A stretch of 64,000 nucleotides of DNA. Origin: Fusobacterium ulcerans (lineage in GTDB: Bacteria; Fusobacteriota; Fusobacteriia; Fusobacteriales; Fusobacteriaceae). The stretch covers positions 2,310,282 through 2,374,281 of the forward strand of contig NZ_CP028105.1 of assembly GCF_003019675.1 (NCBI RefSeq). Direction: 5' to 3'. The position numbers were made by a program, and so were the translations under genes. Numbering within the stretch: position 1 is the first letter of the stretch; each line of letters begins with the position of its first letter. Shown here piece after piece: positions 44,215 through 52,424 of this stretch. Under the pieces are notes generated by a model. The model saw only the letters and a list, made by a program, of their open reading frames with translations. It was not told the origin of the DNA and did not search any database.

Positions 44215-44706
44215 ATGGAATATAAAGAACTATTTGAAACAGGGATGTCATTTGATACATTTTTTAGTATAGCAAGTGCATCTGAAAAAGAAAAAATTAA
44301 AGAAATAGCTTCAGTAGTAAAAATAAAAGATGAGTATATTGAAAGAATCAAAAAAATAGATAAAAAATATAATTTTCTGTTAAGTGCTGAATCATGGTGT
44401 CCATATGTTCGTGCAACAGTACCAGTACTTATGAAAATGATAGAATTGAATCCTAACATAAAACTAAGTATAATAACTGAGGGAAGAGGATTTAAATTCC
44501 TGAGAGAGAAGTTGGGAATACCAGAGGAAAAATATGTGGTGCCTACTTTAGCTATACTTGATGAAAACTTTAATTTTGCAGCAAGATATATAGGAAGACC
44601 AAGTAAATACAGAAATATAGGCTTTGAAAATGTAAGTGGTGAATACTTTAAAGGACATCGTTCTGATGATATTGTAGAAGAAATATTGGAAAGAATGGGA
44701 TACTAA
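44215..44706 (+). CDS. Thioredoxin-fold protein with a single active-site cysteine
   Basis: 163 residues of the Thioredoxin_9-like family. The active-site region reads SWCPYVRATVP, where relatives have WCPDCR; the resolving cysteine is replaced by valine. A cis-Pro VPTLAIL and IGRPSKY follow as expected. Cytoplasmic. A monothiol form could act in deglutathionylation or have lost redox function. Starts 18 bp after ruvA with AGGAGG upstream. Confidence 0.82.
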   Translation: MEYKELFETGMSFDTFFSIASASEKEKIKEIASVVKIKDEYIERIKKIDKKYNFLLSAESWCPYVRATVPVLMKMIELNPNIKLSIITEGRGFKFLREKLGIPEEKYVVPTLAILDENFNFAARYIGRPSKYRNIGFENVSGEYFKGHRSDDIVEEILERMGY

Positions 44707-44729
44707 AAATTAAATATTGAAAATAGATG

Positions 44730-44761
44730 AGGAACCTTAAATACTTAGGGTTCCTTTTTTT
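44730..44761 (+). terminator. Terminator of the uvrA-ruvA operon
   Basis: An 11-bp stem AGGAACCTTAA / TTAGGGTTCCT (one G-U) with an ATAC loop, followed by TTTTTTT. Confidence 0.95.
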
Positions 44762-45194
44762 GTACCTAAAAATAAATTTAAAATGTATATAAAAATTAAA
44801 AAGCAAGATAATTTTTAAAAAATAAATAAAACTAAGTTATGAAATATACTATACTTTTTTAATAAGAGATACTAAAGAGGGAAATATGGTGTAAATACAG
44901 AAATTTTAATCAATATACTAAAAAATAAAAAACAGCAAAAGAAAAGAAATTATATAAAAAATAGCAGGTTCAATTAAAAACTATTTTACAAAGAAAAAAT
45001 AAAAATATGGAAGAAAAAATGAGAGAAGGGAAATATAGAAAAACAAATAAAGTATGATGAAATATATAAAAAATTAATAATTGACATGTAGAAAAAGAAA
45101 AAAATTACACAAGAGAAGAGAAAAGGAAAGATGCCTAAAAGAGAGAGGTAAAAAAATGACTCCTTAAAAAATGGGGAGTTAGGAGGTGTAAATA

Positions 45195-45411
45195 TTCGCA
45201 TTATTACAAAAAGGCGTCCTGTAGAAATCTTTTTCAAAAAAATAATCCGTGAAGCTTTTTAGAATTATAGATCAGTATAGGAAAATAATACTACTAAAAT
45301 AGAATATTGTCAATACTAAAAAAACCTATAATTTGACATTTTTAAGAAATGTTAGAACGATTTTATTGAGTTTTGGAAGAGAAAAAGTTCTCATTATTGT
45401 AATAATGCGAA
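45195..45411. other. Putative invertible promoter module 1
   Basis: TTCGCATTATTACAA at 45195-45209 is repeated in perfect inverse form at 45397-45411 (15 bp). The enclosed DNA contains a near-consensus minus-strand promoter. The right-hand repeat is itself part of a long hairpin (45382-45417). The module lies 288 bp upstream of the first gene of the polysaccharide operon. Its promoter faces away from that operon as sequenced. Function as an inverton is inferred from this architecture. Confidence 0.6.
45285..45313 (-). promoter_or_regulatory. Strong sigma-70 promoter inside inverted-repeat module 1
   Basis: On the minus strand TTGACA (complement of 45308-45313), exactly 17 bp, then TATTAT (complement of 45285-45290). 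It reads leftward, where there is no gene, so in this orientation it has no evident coding target. Confidence 0.75.
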
Positions 45412-45418
45412 CTTTTTT
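45382..45418. terminator. Long hairpin with A and T tracts at the right end of module 1
   Basis: AAAAAGTTC-T-CATTATT pairs with AATAATG-C-GAACTTTTT (16 pairs, one T/C mismatch). It resembles a bidirectional terminator but also contains the right inverted repeat. Confidence 0.6.
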
Positions 45419-45502
45419 AAATTATTTGGAAGTAACAATTTTTACAAAAATTAAAAATAGATATTAAATTTTAAAAATTGGAAAAAATATGAAATTCAAA
45501 CT

Positions 45503-45530
45503 TTGAAAAATGTTGGGAATAAAATAGATA
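45503..45530 (+). promoter_or_regulatory. Possible constitutive promoter of the polysaccharide operon
   Basis: TTGAAA, 16-bp spacer, TAGATA, about 165 bp before the first gene. Weaker than the promoter in the inverted-repeat module. Confidence 0.35.
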
Positions 45531-45698
45531 AAGGTTAAAGAATATGAGTAAAAATACATACATTTCAAATAAAACTATTAATTGAATATTTTAGATAAAA
45601 AATATTACAAAATATATAAAAAGAAATAAAATTAAAATATAGAATTAATATTTTTTAAATAAAAGCGAAAAAGAAACATTTGAAAATGGGGATGGGCT

Positions 45699-47009
45699 AT
45701 GAGACACAGCAGAAATGCAAAAATAAGAATAATATATTTTCTAATGCTCTTCTTTATGTATAGAAGTATATTTGTATATTTAGGATTAAGTATAAATACA
45801 GCAGTATATGGAATTTTTATTTTAATTTCTTTTTTTTACTATTTGTTAGATCTACTTAATTTCAATAATTATAAATATAAAACGAAAGATTTTATATATT
45901 CTAGTATTATAAATTTTTGTGGATTTTGTGTATTCTATTTTTTTTATAAAAAAATAGAATTTATTAATGCTTTTCTTTTTTATGACTTATTTCAAAATAC
46001 CCTAAGATATTTCCTTCTTATTTGCAATAAGAAAGTAATGAATGTAGCAATAATTGACAGTGGCGATTACACAAATAAAATAGCTGATATTTTGAAAAAA
46101 AACAAACAATATAATTATGTAGGATATTTAAATGATGAAGAAAGAAATAAAGAAAAATATCTTGGAAAAATAACAGATATAGAAAAAATAGTAAAAGAAA
46201 AAAATATAGAAAGTATAATTTTCACTAGCAGAAAGCAGATAATAAATTATTCAAATATAATAACTAATCTTAAATTACAGGGAATAAAAATAATAGATTA
46301 TATAAGCTTTTTAGAAAAATGTGAAGGAAAGATAGATACAGAAAAAATAGATGAGCTTTGGATAGTGATGTCAGATGGATTTTTAGTTTTAAATAATACA
46401 CTGCAAAAAAGAATAAAAAGGTTTTTTGATATAGTAGTATCAATATCGATGCTTACAGCAACTTTGCCTATTATAGTCCTTACTTACATATTAGTAAAAC
46501 TGGATATAGGGATTAAAAGCCCAATGAAAATAATTAGAAATCCAGCATTTTTTAAGCAGAAAAGAATAGGGATAAAGGGAAATGAATTTGAAATAATTAA
46601 ATTTAGAAGTATGAAGATACATGATCCAGCGAAATTTTCAAAATATGCTTCAGAAGATGACAATAGAATCACTTCAGTGGGAAAGTTTATAAGAAAAACA
46701 AGATTAGATGAACTACCACAATTAATAAATGTACTAAGAGGAGAGATGTCCTTTGTGGGACCTAGACCAGAATGGAATGAATTGGGAAGAGAATATGAGA
46801 AGAAAATAAAAAACTATAAGTTGCGATATGCAGTACAGCCAGGACTTACAGGTTGGGCACAAGTAATGTATTCATATGGAGCTTCATTGGAGGATGCAGA
46901 GATAAAACTGGAATATGATTTGTACTATATAAAACATCAAGATTTTGTAATGGATATGATTATATTTTTTAAAACATGTAAAACAGTAATATTTGGGAAG
47001 GGAAGATAA
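45699..47009 (+). CDS. Initiating sugar-phosphate transferase (undecaprenyl-phosphate hexose phosphotransferase)
   Basis: 436 residues. It transfers a sugar-1-phosphate to undecaprenyl phosphate, the first step of repeat-unit assembly, at the inner membrane. Four membrane segments at about 8-110, a Rossmann-like CoA-binding-type domain (about 115-215) and the catalytic Bac_transf domain from about 235: KRFFDIVVSISML (membrane anchor), KFRSMKIHD, RKTRLDELPQLINVLRGEMSFVGPRPE and VQPGLTGWAQV are classic. Sugar specificity (galactose, glucose or fucosamine) cannot be read. Confidence 0.93.
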   Translation: MRHSRNAKIRIIYFLMLFFMYRSIFVYLGLSINTAVYGIFILISFFYYLLDLLNFNNYKYKTKDFIYSSIINFCGFCVFYFFYKKIEFINAFLFYDLFQNTLRYFLLICNKKVMNVAIIDSGDYTNKIADILKKNKQYNYVGYLNDEERNKEKYLGKITDIEKIVKEKNIESIIFTSRKQIINYSNIITNLKLQGIKIIDYISFLEKCEGKIDTEKIDELWIVMSDGFLVLNNTLQKRIKRFFDIVVSISMLTATLPIIVLTYILVKLDIGIKSPMKIIRNPAFFKQKRIGIKGNEFEIIKFRSMKIHDPAKFSKYASEDDNRITSVGKFIRKTRLDELPQLINVLRGEMSFVGPRPEWNELGREYEKKIKNYKLRYAVQPGLTGWAQVMYSYGASLEDAEIKLEYDLYYIKHQDFVMDMIIFFKTCKTVIFGKGR

Positions 47010-47010
47010 A

Positions 47011-48207
47011 ATGGAAGTGACTTTATTGATTGATAATTTTATTCCAGATCTAGGAGCAGCATCTTTTAGATTTGAAAGTGTAGTAAAAGAGTTAGCAGAC
47101 AGAGGATATAAAGTTAAAATAATAGCTTCATATCCCAATAGAATAGAATTAAAAAATTTTAAAGAGTTTGAATATAAAGATATTGAAATATATAGAATAT
47201 GTAAAACAAAGCTAGCAGAAAATATATTAAGAAGAGCATTTAGATATTTTAAATTTTTCTATGAAGCTATAAAAATTGGGAAAAAAATAGCAAAAAAATC
47301 TGATATTGTAATAGCTACTAGTCCACAACTATTAGTAGGAGTAGCAGGGGCAATAATATCAAGGCTAAACAAGAAAGTTTTTTTAATAGATATAAGAGAC
47401 TTATGGCCAGATATAGTCTTAGATATGGGAGTGATGAAGAAATATAATCCTATATATTTATTTTTAAAAGTACTGGAGAAATATATGTATAGACAAAGTA
47501 AATTTTTAGTATACAATTCACCAGGATTCTATAACTACTTGATATCTAAGTATGATGAAGAAAAGATGAAATTGATAACTAACGGAATAGATGACTATAT
47601 TTTAAACTATTTTAAAAATAAAGAAATAAAAATAGAGGAAAAGGACAAATATAAAATTTTATATGCTGGAAATATCGGAATAGCTCAAGATATAAGAATT
47701 CTAATAGATTTAGCAGAAAAATATAGAACTAAAATAGAAATTATCATTATTGGAAAAGGCAGCCAGGAATCAATAATAAGAGATTTAATTAAAGAAAAAC
47801 AAATAACAAATGTCTATTTAATACCGTCAGTTCCAAGAAATAAATTATTAGAAAAATATGAGGAAGCTGACATATTATTTTTACAATTAAAAGATATTAA
47901 AATGTTCGAGAAAACGATTCCATCAAAAATATTTGAATACTTAGCTTCACAAAAACCTATTATTTATGGAGTAGAAGGTGTTGCTAAAACAATACTTAAA
48001 GAAGAATTTAATAGAAAATATTATTTTAAAGCTAACAATATTGAAGATTTAATAGGAACTTTTGAAAATTTAATAAAAGATATTGCAAAAAATAATTATG
48101 TAAAACCTGACTTAGAAGTATTAACTAATAATTATTCAAGAAAAATGCTAAGTAAAAAATATGTAGATAAAATTGAAAAAATCTATGAAAAAAATAAGTT
48201 TGAGTAA
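47011..48207 (+). CDS. Glycosyltransferase family 4 (WbuB/WcaI-like)
   Basis: 398 residues from the ATG at 47011 (GGGAAGGGAAG upstream). A GT-B retaining glycosyltransferase: N-terminal acceptor domain opening MEVTLLIDNFIPDLGAASFRFES, IDIRDLWPDIVLDMG as in L-fucosamine transferases of the WbuB kind, and a C-terminal donor domain with YAGNIGIAQDI and a PSKIFEYLASQKPIIYG motif carrying the usual phosphate-binding Glu nearby. Cytoplasmic face. The sugar donor is unknown. Confidence 0.88.
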   Translation: MEVTLLIDNFIPDLGAASFRFESVVKELADRGYKVKIIASYPNRIELKNFKEFEYKDIEIYRICKTKLAENILRRAFRYFKFFYEAIKIGKKIAKKSDIVIATSPQLLVGVAGAIISRLNKKVFLIDIRDLWPDIVLDMGVMKKYNPIYLFLKVLEKYMYRQSKFLVYNSPGFYNYLISKYDEEKMKLITNGIDDYILNYFKNKEIKIEEKDKYKILYAGNIGIAQDIRILIDLAEKYRTKIEIIIIGKGSQESIIRDLIKEKQITNVYLIPSVPRNKLLEKYEEADILFLQLKDIKMFEKTIPSKIFEYLASQKPIIYGVEGVAKTILKEEFNRKYYFKANNIEDLIGTFENLIKDIAKNNYVKPDLEVLTNNYSRKMLSKKYVDKIEKIYEKNKFE

Positions 48208-48231
48208 AAAATATTTATTAGGGAGTTTAAA

Positions 48232-49029
48232 ATGCTAGAAATTTCTATAATAATTCCAACATGCAAACCAGATTATTATATTTGGGAATGTTTAGATTCA
48301 ATAAAAAATCAATCTCTAGACAGAGTTTTTTTTGAAGTATTAATAATATTAAACGGAGATAAAGAACCATATTTTACAGAAATTAAAAATTATATAAAAA
48401 AAAATGAGTTAAATAATTTTAAATTAATTTATTCTAAAGAAAAAGGTGTTTCTAATGCGAGAAATATAGGTATTGAAATGTCTCAAGGAGATTATATTGC
48501 ATTTATTGATGATGATGATTATATAAGTAAAAATTATTTATTAAACTTCGAGAAAATTAAATCTGAAGATTCTTTATGTATTGCTAATTTTATTAACTTT
48601 AAGAAAAAATATGTAGTTTTGAAAGAAATAAAATATAAAATTAATGATTCAACAAGTTCATTAAATAAATATAGAAAAATATTTTCATATATTGGTGGAA
48701 AAATTATTTCAAAGAAAATTATTGAAAATATATTTTTTGATACGAATTTAAAAAATGGGGAAGATTCTTTATTTATGGTAGAAATAAGTAAAAATATAAA
48801 ATATATTAAAACAGGAGATCAAGATACTATTTATTATAGAAGAGTAAGAAATAATTCAGCAAACTTTAAAAAAAGAAAAAAAATGGAAATTATAAAAAAT
48901 AGTTATGGACAAATAAAAAAATATATTTCTTTTTATCATAACAATCAATATGATAAAATGTTTATTTTTATTAAAATAATGGCTGTTATAAAGGGAATGT
49001 TTGTAAGTATTTTTAGGAGAAAAATATGA
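48232..49029 (+). CDS. Glycosyltransferase family 2
   Basis: 265 residues, GT-A fold. ISIIIPTCKPDYYIWECLDSI opens the nucleotide-binding domain, GVSNARNIGIEMSQGDYIAFIDDDDYIS contains the DDD metal/donor site, and NGEDSLFMVEIS is the typical acceptor-region acidic motif. Inverting enzyme adding one residue to the lipid-linked repeat. Very A/T-rich, like its next two neighbours. Overlaps the following gene by 4 bp. Confidence 0.88.
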   Translation: MLEISIIIPTCKPDYYIWECLDSIKNQSLDRVFFEVLIILNGDKEPYFTEIKNYIKKNELNNFKLIYSKEKGVSNARNIGIEMSQGDYIAFIDDDDYISKNYLLNFEKIKSEDSLCIANFINFKKKYVVLKEIKYKINDSTSSLNKYRKIFSYIGGKIISKKIIENIFFDTNLKNGEDSLFMVEISKNIKYIKTGDQDTIYYRRVRNNSANFKKRKKMEIIKNSYGQIKKYISFYHNNQYDKMFIFIKIMAVIKGMFVSIFRRKI

Positions 49030-50096
49030 TTTATTTTATTAATTTTTTATTAAGTGTTTTATATTTCTATTCACTAAAACGATATAAAGATTTAACTTTT
49101 TTTATGTATTTTCCTATATTAATATTATGGACAATGATTATAGGATTGCAATTTGGAGTAGGAACAGATTACTTTAACTATTTAAGAATTTATAATAATC
49201 CTAATTATTTAGAGTTATATTTTAGAAAAAAAGAATATATATTTTATTTTTATATAAAATTTATAAAATTTTTTTTCATAGAAGGGCAATCATTTTTCAT
49301 TATAACATCCTTTTTAGAGAATTTAATATTTTATATTTATTTAAAAACTTTATTAAAAAACAAAATAATCAATTTAAAAAAATTATGGATATTTATTTTT
49401 TTGTTTTTATGCTTTGGAACAACATTTTATAATCAAACAAATGGGATAAGACAATATTTTAATATATATTTATTGATAATAATGAGTGTTTTTATAATAA
49501 ATAAAAATTTTCTATATTATAATATCATATTTTTTATTGGATTAAATATACATAGGAGTTTTCTTTTTTTATATCCTCTTTATTTTATAAATTTTATAAT
49601 AAAAAAGATTAATAAAAAAACTTTTATAATTTTTATAATTTTAGTTTTAATACTAAATTTCTTACCTATCGTTAAAGTTATAAAAGAGATTATAAAATTT
49701 GTTCCAAGATATAAGCATTATGTATATTATGATTATTTTTCAGAAATAACTTTGAAAAATAAAATAACAAAAATGATTTTTGTTCCATTTTATTTAGAAA
49801 GTGCAAAATTAATTGATAATATAAAAAATGAAAAAAAAGCTTTAATACTTAGATGGGGAATATTTGGATTTATAATAAGAATATTTTGTTTGAAAATAAC
49901 TGTATTAAATAGAATAGGAGAATATTTTGTTCTTTTGAGTTTATTTCCAATATATTTTTTAATAGAAAATTACATAGAAAAAAATAGCAAATTTAAATTA
50001 TTTATATTATTTTTTATGATACTAGGACTTTTTGTAACAAAAACTATTATTTTTCCTAAAGGAGAATATTTATATAATTCTTATTTATTTAATTAA
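49026..50096 (+). CDS. EpsG-like polysaccharide polymerase (Wzy candidate)
   Basis: 356 residues with about ten membrane segments. The FGVGTDYFNYLRIY loop and TNGIRQYFNIYLLI helix are hallmarks of the EpsG family, which polymerises repeat units at the outer face of the inner membrane. Such polymerases diverge rapidly and this one is extremely A/T-rich, consistent with horizontal exchange. Starts in an ATGA overlap with the GT2 gene. Wzy role is inferred from fold type and operon position with a flippase downstream. Confidence 0.8.
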   Translation: MIYFINFLLSVLYFYSLKRYKDLTFFMYFPILILWTMIIGLQFGVGTDYFNYLRIYNNPNYLELYFRKKEYIFYFYIKFIKFFFIEGQSFFIITSFLENLIFYIYLKTLLKNKIINLKKLWIFIFLFLCFGTTFYNQTNGIRQYFNIYLLIIMSVFIINKNFLYYNIIFFIGLNIHRSFLFLYPLYFINFIIKKINKKTFIIFIILVLILNFLPIVKVIKEIIKFVPRYKHYVYYDYFSEITLKNKITKMIFVPFYLESAKLIDNIKNEKKALILRWGIFGFIIRIFCLKITVLNRIGEYFVLLSLFPIYFLIENYIEKNSKFKLFILFFMILGLFVTKTIIFPKGEYLYNSYLFN

Positions 50097-50116
50097 TTTT
50101 AATTTGAAGGAGAAAG

Positions 50117-51313
50117 ATGAGAAAAAAAGTATTGTATATATCATCGCTTATAGTAAAAAAATCTAGTTCAGCTTCAATACGAAATACTGGTTTGGTAACA
50201 GGGTTAATAAAAAATAAAATTAATATAGAAATTTTAACTGTGAAGTATTTAGATGAACTGGAAGATGAATATTTAAAAAGCAAATTAGCAAATATTAAGA
50301 TTCATAATGTTGATTTAAAAATATTAAATAAATATTTAAATAAAAGATTTAAAGCAAAAAATGTAGAAAATAACATTTTTAAAAATATATTTAAAATAAT
50401 AAAAAATTTAATAAAAGAAATTTATTTTTTTCCTGATGTTGATAAAGAATGGATAACAGAATTTAATAAATTAAATATAGACTTTGAAGAATATGATCTA
50501 ATAGTTTCCTCTTCAGATACTAAAACTTCACATTATATAGGAGAAAAAATAAAAAAATTATATCCAAATATAATTTGGTTTCAAATTTGGGGAGATCCTT
50601 GGAGTAGTGATATAGGATTAAGCAAATTAAAAAAAATTAGAGCCAAATTTAAGGAAAAAGAGTTACTAAAAAAAGCAGATAGAATATTTTATGTATCTCC
50701 TTTTACACTAAACGATTTGAAAAATAAGTATCCAAAATTTAGTAATAAAATGAAATACATTCCAAGAGGTTATTTAGAAGAAGTTAAAGATAGTTCTAAG
50801 AGCGAAAGAGATAAAATTATTATAACATATACAGGAGTTTTGAATAAAAATAGAAATATATTGCATTTTTTAAAATTATTAAAAGAGTATAATGATAAAA
50901 ATTTAAAGAATATAGAATTTAATATATATGGAAATATAGATGATAGTCTTTTAAAGAATATAACAGTTTTTTCTTTTGTTTATTATAAAGGAAATGTTTC
51001 ATTTGAAGAAATAAAAGAAGTTTATAAAAAATCAGATTATTTATTGTTTATTGATAATGGAAATAATACTACTCAAATACCTGGGAAAATATATGATTAC
51101 TTAGGTACAAATAAAAAAATAATTTGTTTATTTAAAAATAAAAATGAGATATATAACTATTTTAAAAGTGAACTTCGGCTATTAACTTATCAAGAGAATG
51201 AAATTGATTTATTAGAAATTTTAAATTCTCCAGAAAGAGTAGTGGATAAAAGATTTTCAAATGATATTATTGCTAAAAAATTAATTGAGTATTATATGGA
51301 GATGAAAAAATGA
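50117..51313 (+). CDS. Glycosyltransferase, GT4-like
   Basis: 398 residues. MRKKVLYISSLIVKKSSSASIRNTGLVTG opens a GT-B N-domain; IIWFQIWGDPWSSDIG and FYVSPFTLNDLKNKYP mark the interdomain region, and the C-domain has ITYTGVLNKNRNI, and a QIPGKIYDYLGTNKKIICLF donor-binding segment. AAGGAG before ATG. The end overlaps wecB by 4 bp. Donor unknown. Confidence 0.82.
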   Translation: MRKKVLYISSLIVKKSSSASIRNTGLVTGLIKNKINIEILTVKYLDELEDEYLKSKLANIKIHNVDLKILNKYLNKRFKAKNVENNIFKNIFKIIKNLIKEIYFFPDVDKEWITEFNKLNIDFEEYDLIVSSSDTKTSHYIGEKIKKLYPNIIWFQIWGDPWSSDIGLSKLKKIRAKFKEKELLKKADRIFYVSPFTLNDLKNKYPKFSNKMKYIPRGYLEEVKDSSKSERDKIIITYTGVLNKNRNILHFLKLLKEYNDKNLKNIEFNIYGNIDDSLLKNITVFSFVYYKGNVSFEEIKEVYKKSDYLLFIDNGNNTTQIPGKIYDYLGTNKKIICLFKNKNEIYNYFKSELRLLTYQENEIDLLEILNSPERVVDKRFSNDIIAKKLIEYYMEMKK

Positions 51314-52404
51314 AAGTAGGATTAATATTTGGAACAAGACCTGAAGCAATAAAAATGTCTCCAGTGTATCATGAACTTAAAGGAAATGGAATAGATGTAA
51401 AAGTTGTAGTGACAGGTCAACATAAAGAAATGCTATATCAGGTATTAGATCTATTTGAAATAAAACCTGATTATGATTTAGAGATAATGAAGCAGGGACA
51501 GGGACTTTCAGAACTTACAGGAAGATTGATGTTGGAACTGGATAAAATAGTGAAAAAAGAAAAGTTTGACTATATCTTAGTTCAAGGAGATACAACATCA
51601 GTTCTCACAGGAGCATTAACAGCTTTCTATAATCAAATACCAGTGGGGCATATAGAAGCTGGACTTAGAACAGGAGATATATACTCTCCATTTCCAGAGG
51701 AAGCAAATAGAAAACTAGTTGGAAATATAGCTGATATCCACTTTGCACCTACAGATGTAAATGTAGATAACTTGCTGAGAGAAAATTATCCAAAAGAGAA
51801 GATAATAAAATGTGGGAACACAGTTATAGATGCTCTTTACTGGGTAAAGAAAAATAAGAATAAAGATATAGAAGAGATAAAGAAAAAGTATGGAGTAAAT
51901 GATAAAAAATATATTCTCATAACAATGCACAGAAGAGAAAACTGGGGTAAACCAATGGAAGAAACTCTAAGAGCAGTCAGAGATTATCTGGAGAAACATG
52001 AAAATATTTACTTAGTCTTTCCAATGCATTTAAATCCTTTAGTTAGAGATACAGCGCATAGAGTGTTAGATGGATTTGAAAGGAAAATTTTAATAGAACC
52101 TTTGGAGTATCTAGAATTTATAGCAATAATGGATGGAGCTCATTATATAATGACAGATTCGGGAGGAGTACAAGAAGAAGCACCAAGCTTAGGAAAGCCA
52201 ACACTTGTACTAAGAGATACAACAGAGAGGCCAGAAGCAATAGATGCAGGAACAGCAAAACTTACAGGAACAAAGTATGAAGATGTAATAAAAGATATGG
52301 AGCTATTAGAAGAAGAAACATATGAAAAGATGTCCAAAGCTAATAATCCATATGGAGATGGAAAAACATCAGAAAGAATAAGAAAATATTTAGAAACTAT
52401 CTAG
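51310..52404 (+). CDS. wecB: UDP-N-acetylglucosamine 2-epimerase
   Basis: 364 residues, full length. Converts UDP-GlcNAc to UDP-ManNAc in the cytoplasm. GTRPEAIKMSPVYHEL, GQHKEML, VQGDTTSVLTGALTAFY, HIEAGLRTGDIYSPFPEEANRK, THRRENWG-type (MHRRENWG) and DSGGVQEEAPSLGKPTLVLRDTTERPEA signatures are all intact. With the adjacent dehydrogenase it supplies UDP-ManNAcA. Higher GC than the glycosyltransferases before it. Confidence 0.96.
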   Translation: MKVGLIFGTRPEAIKMSPVYHELKGNGIDVKVVVTGQHKEMLYQVLDLFEIKPDYDLEIMKQGQGLSELTGRLMLELDKIVKKEKFDYILVQGDTTSVLTGALTAFYNQIPVGHIEAGLRTGDIYSPFPEEANRKLVGNIADIHFAPTDVNVDNLLRENYPKEKIIKCGNTVIDALYWVKKNKNKDIEEIKKKYGVNDKKYILITMHRRENWGKPMEETLRAVRDYLEKHENIYLVFPMHLNPLVRDTAHRVLDGFERKILIEPLEYLEFIAIMDGAHYIMTDSGGVQEEAPSLGKPTLVLRDTTERPEAIDAGTAKLTGTKYEDVIKDMELLEEETYEKMSKANNPYGDGKTSERIRKYLETI

Positions 52405-52424
52405 TTGACTTGGAGGAAGAAAAA

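Larger units (their letters stand above)
44762..45698. other. Long non-coding stretch before the polysaccharide operon
   Basis: No frame with a ribosome site is seen over about 930 bp. 44762-45180 is A-rich. A perfect AGGAGGTG (45181-45188) is followed not by an ATG but by an inverted-repeat module (45195-45411). In the plus frame, codons from about 45170 to 45263 read LGGVNIRIITKRRPVEIFFKK..., which may be a gene relic. 45418-45698 is again A/T-rich and contains a possible promoter at 45503. Confidence 0.7.

Noticed and set aside
44986-45237. 83-codon minus-strand frame downstream of the module-1 promoter
   Set aside because: It starts with TTG, has no ribosome site, and its Phe-rich composition is what the complement of A-rich DNA gives.
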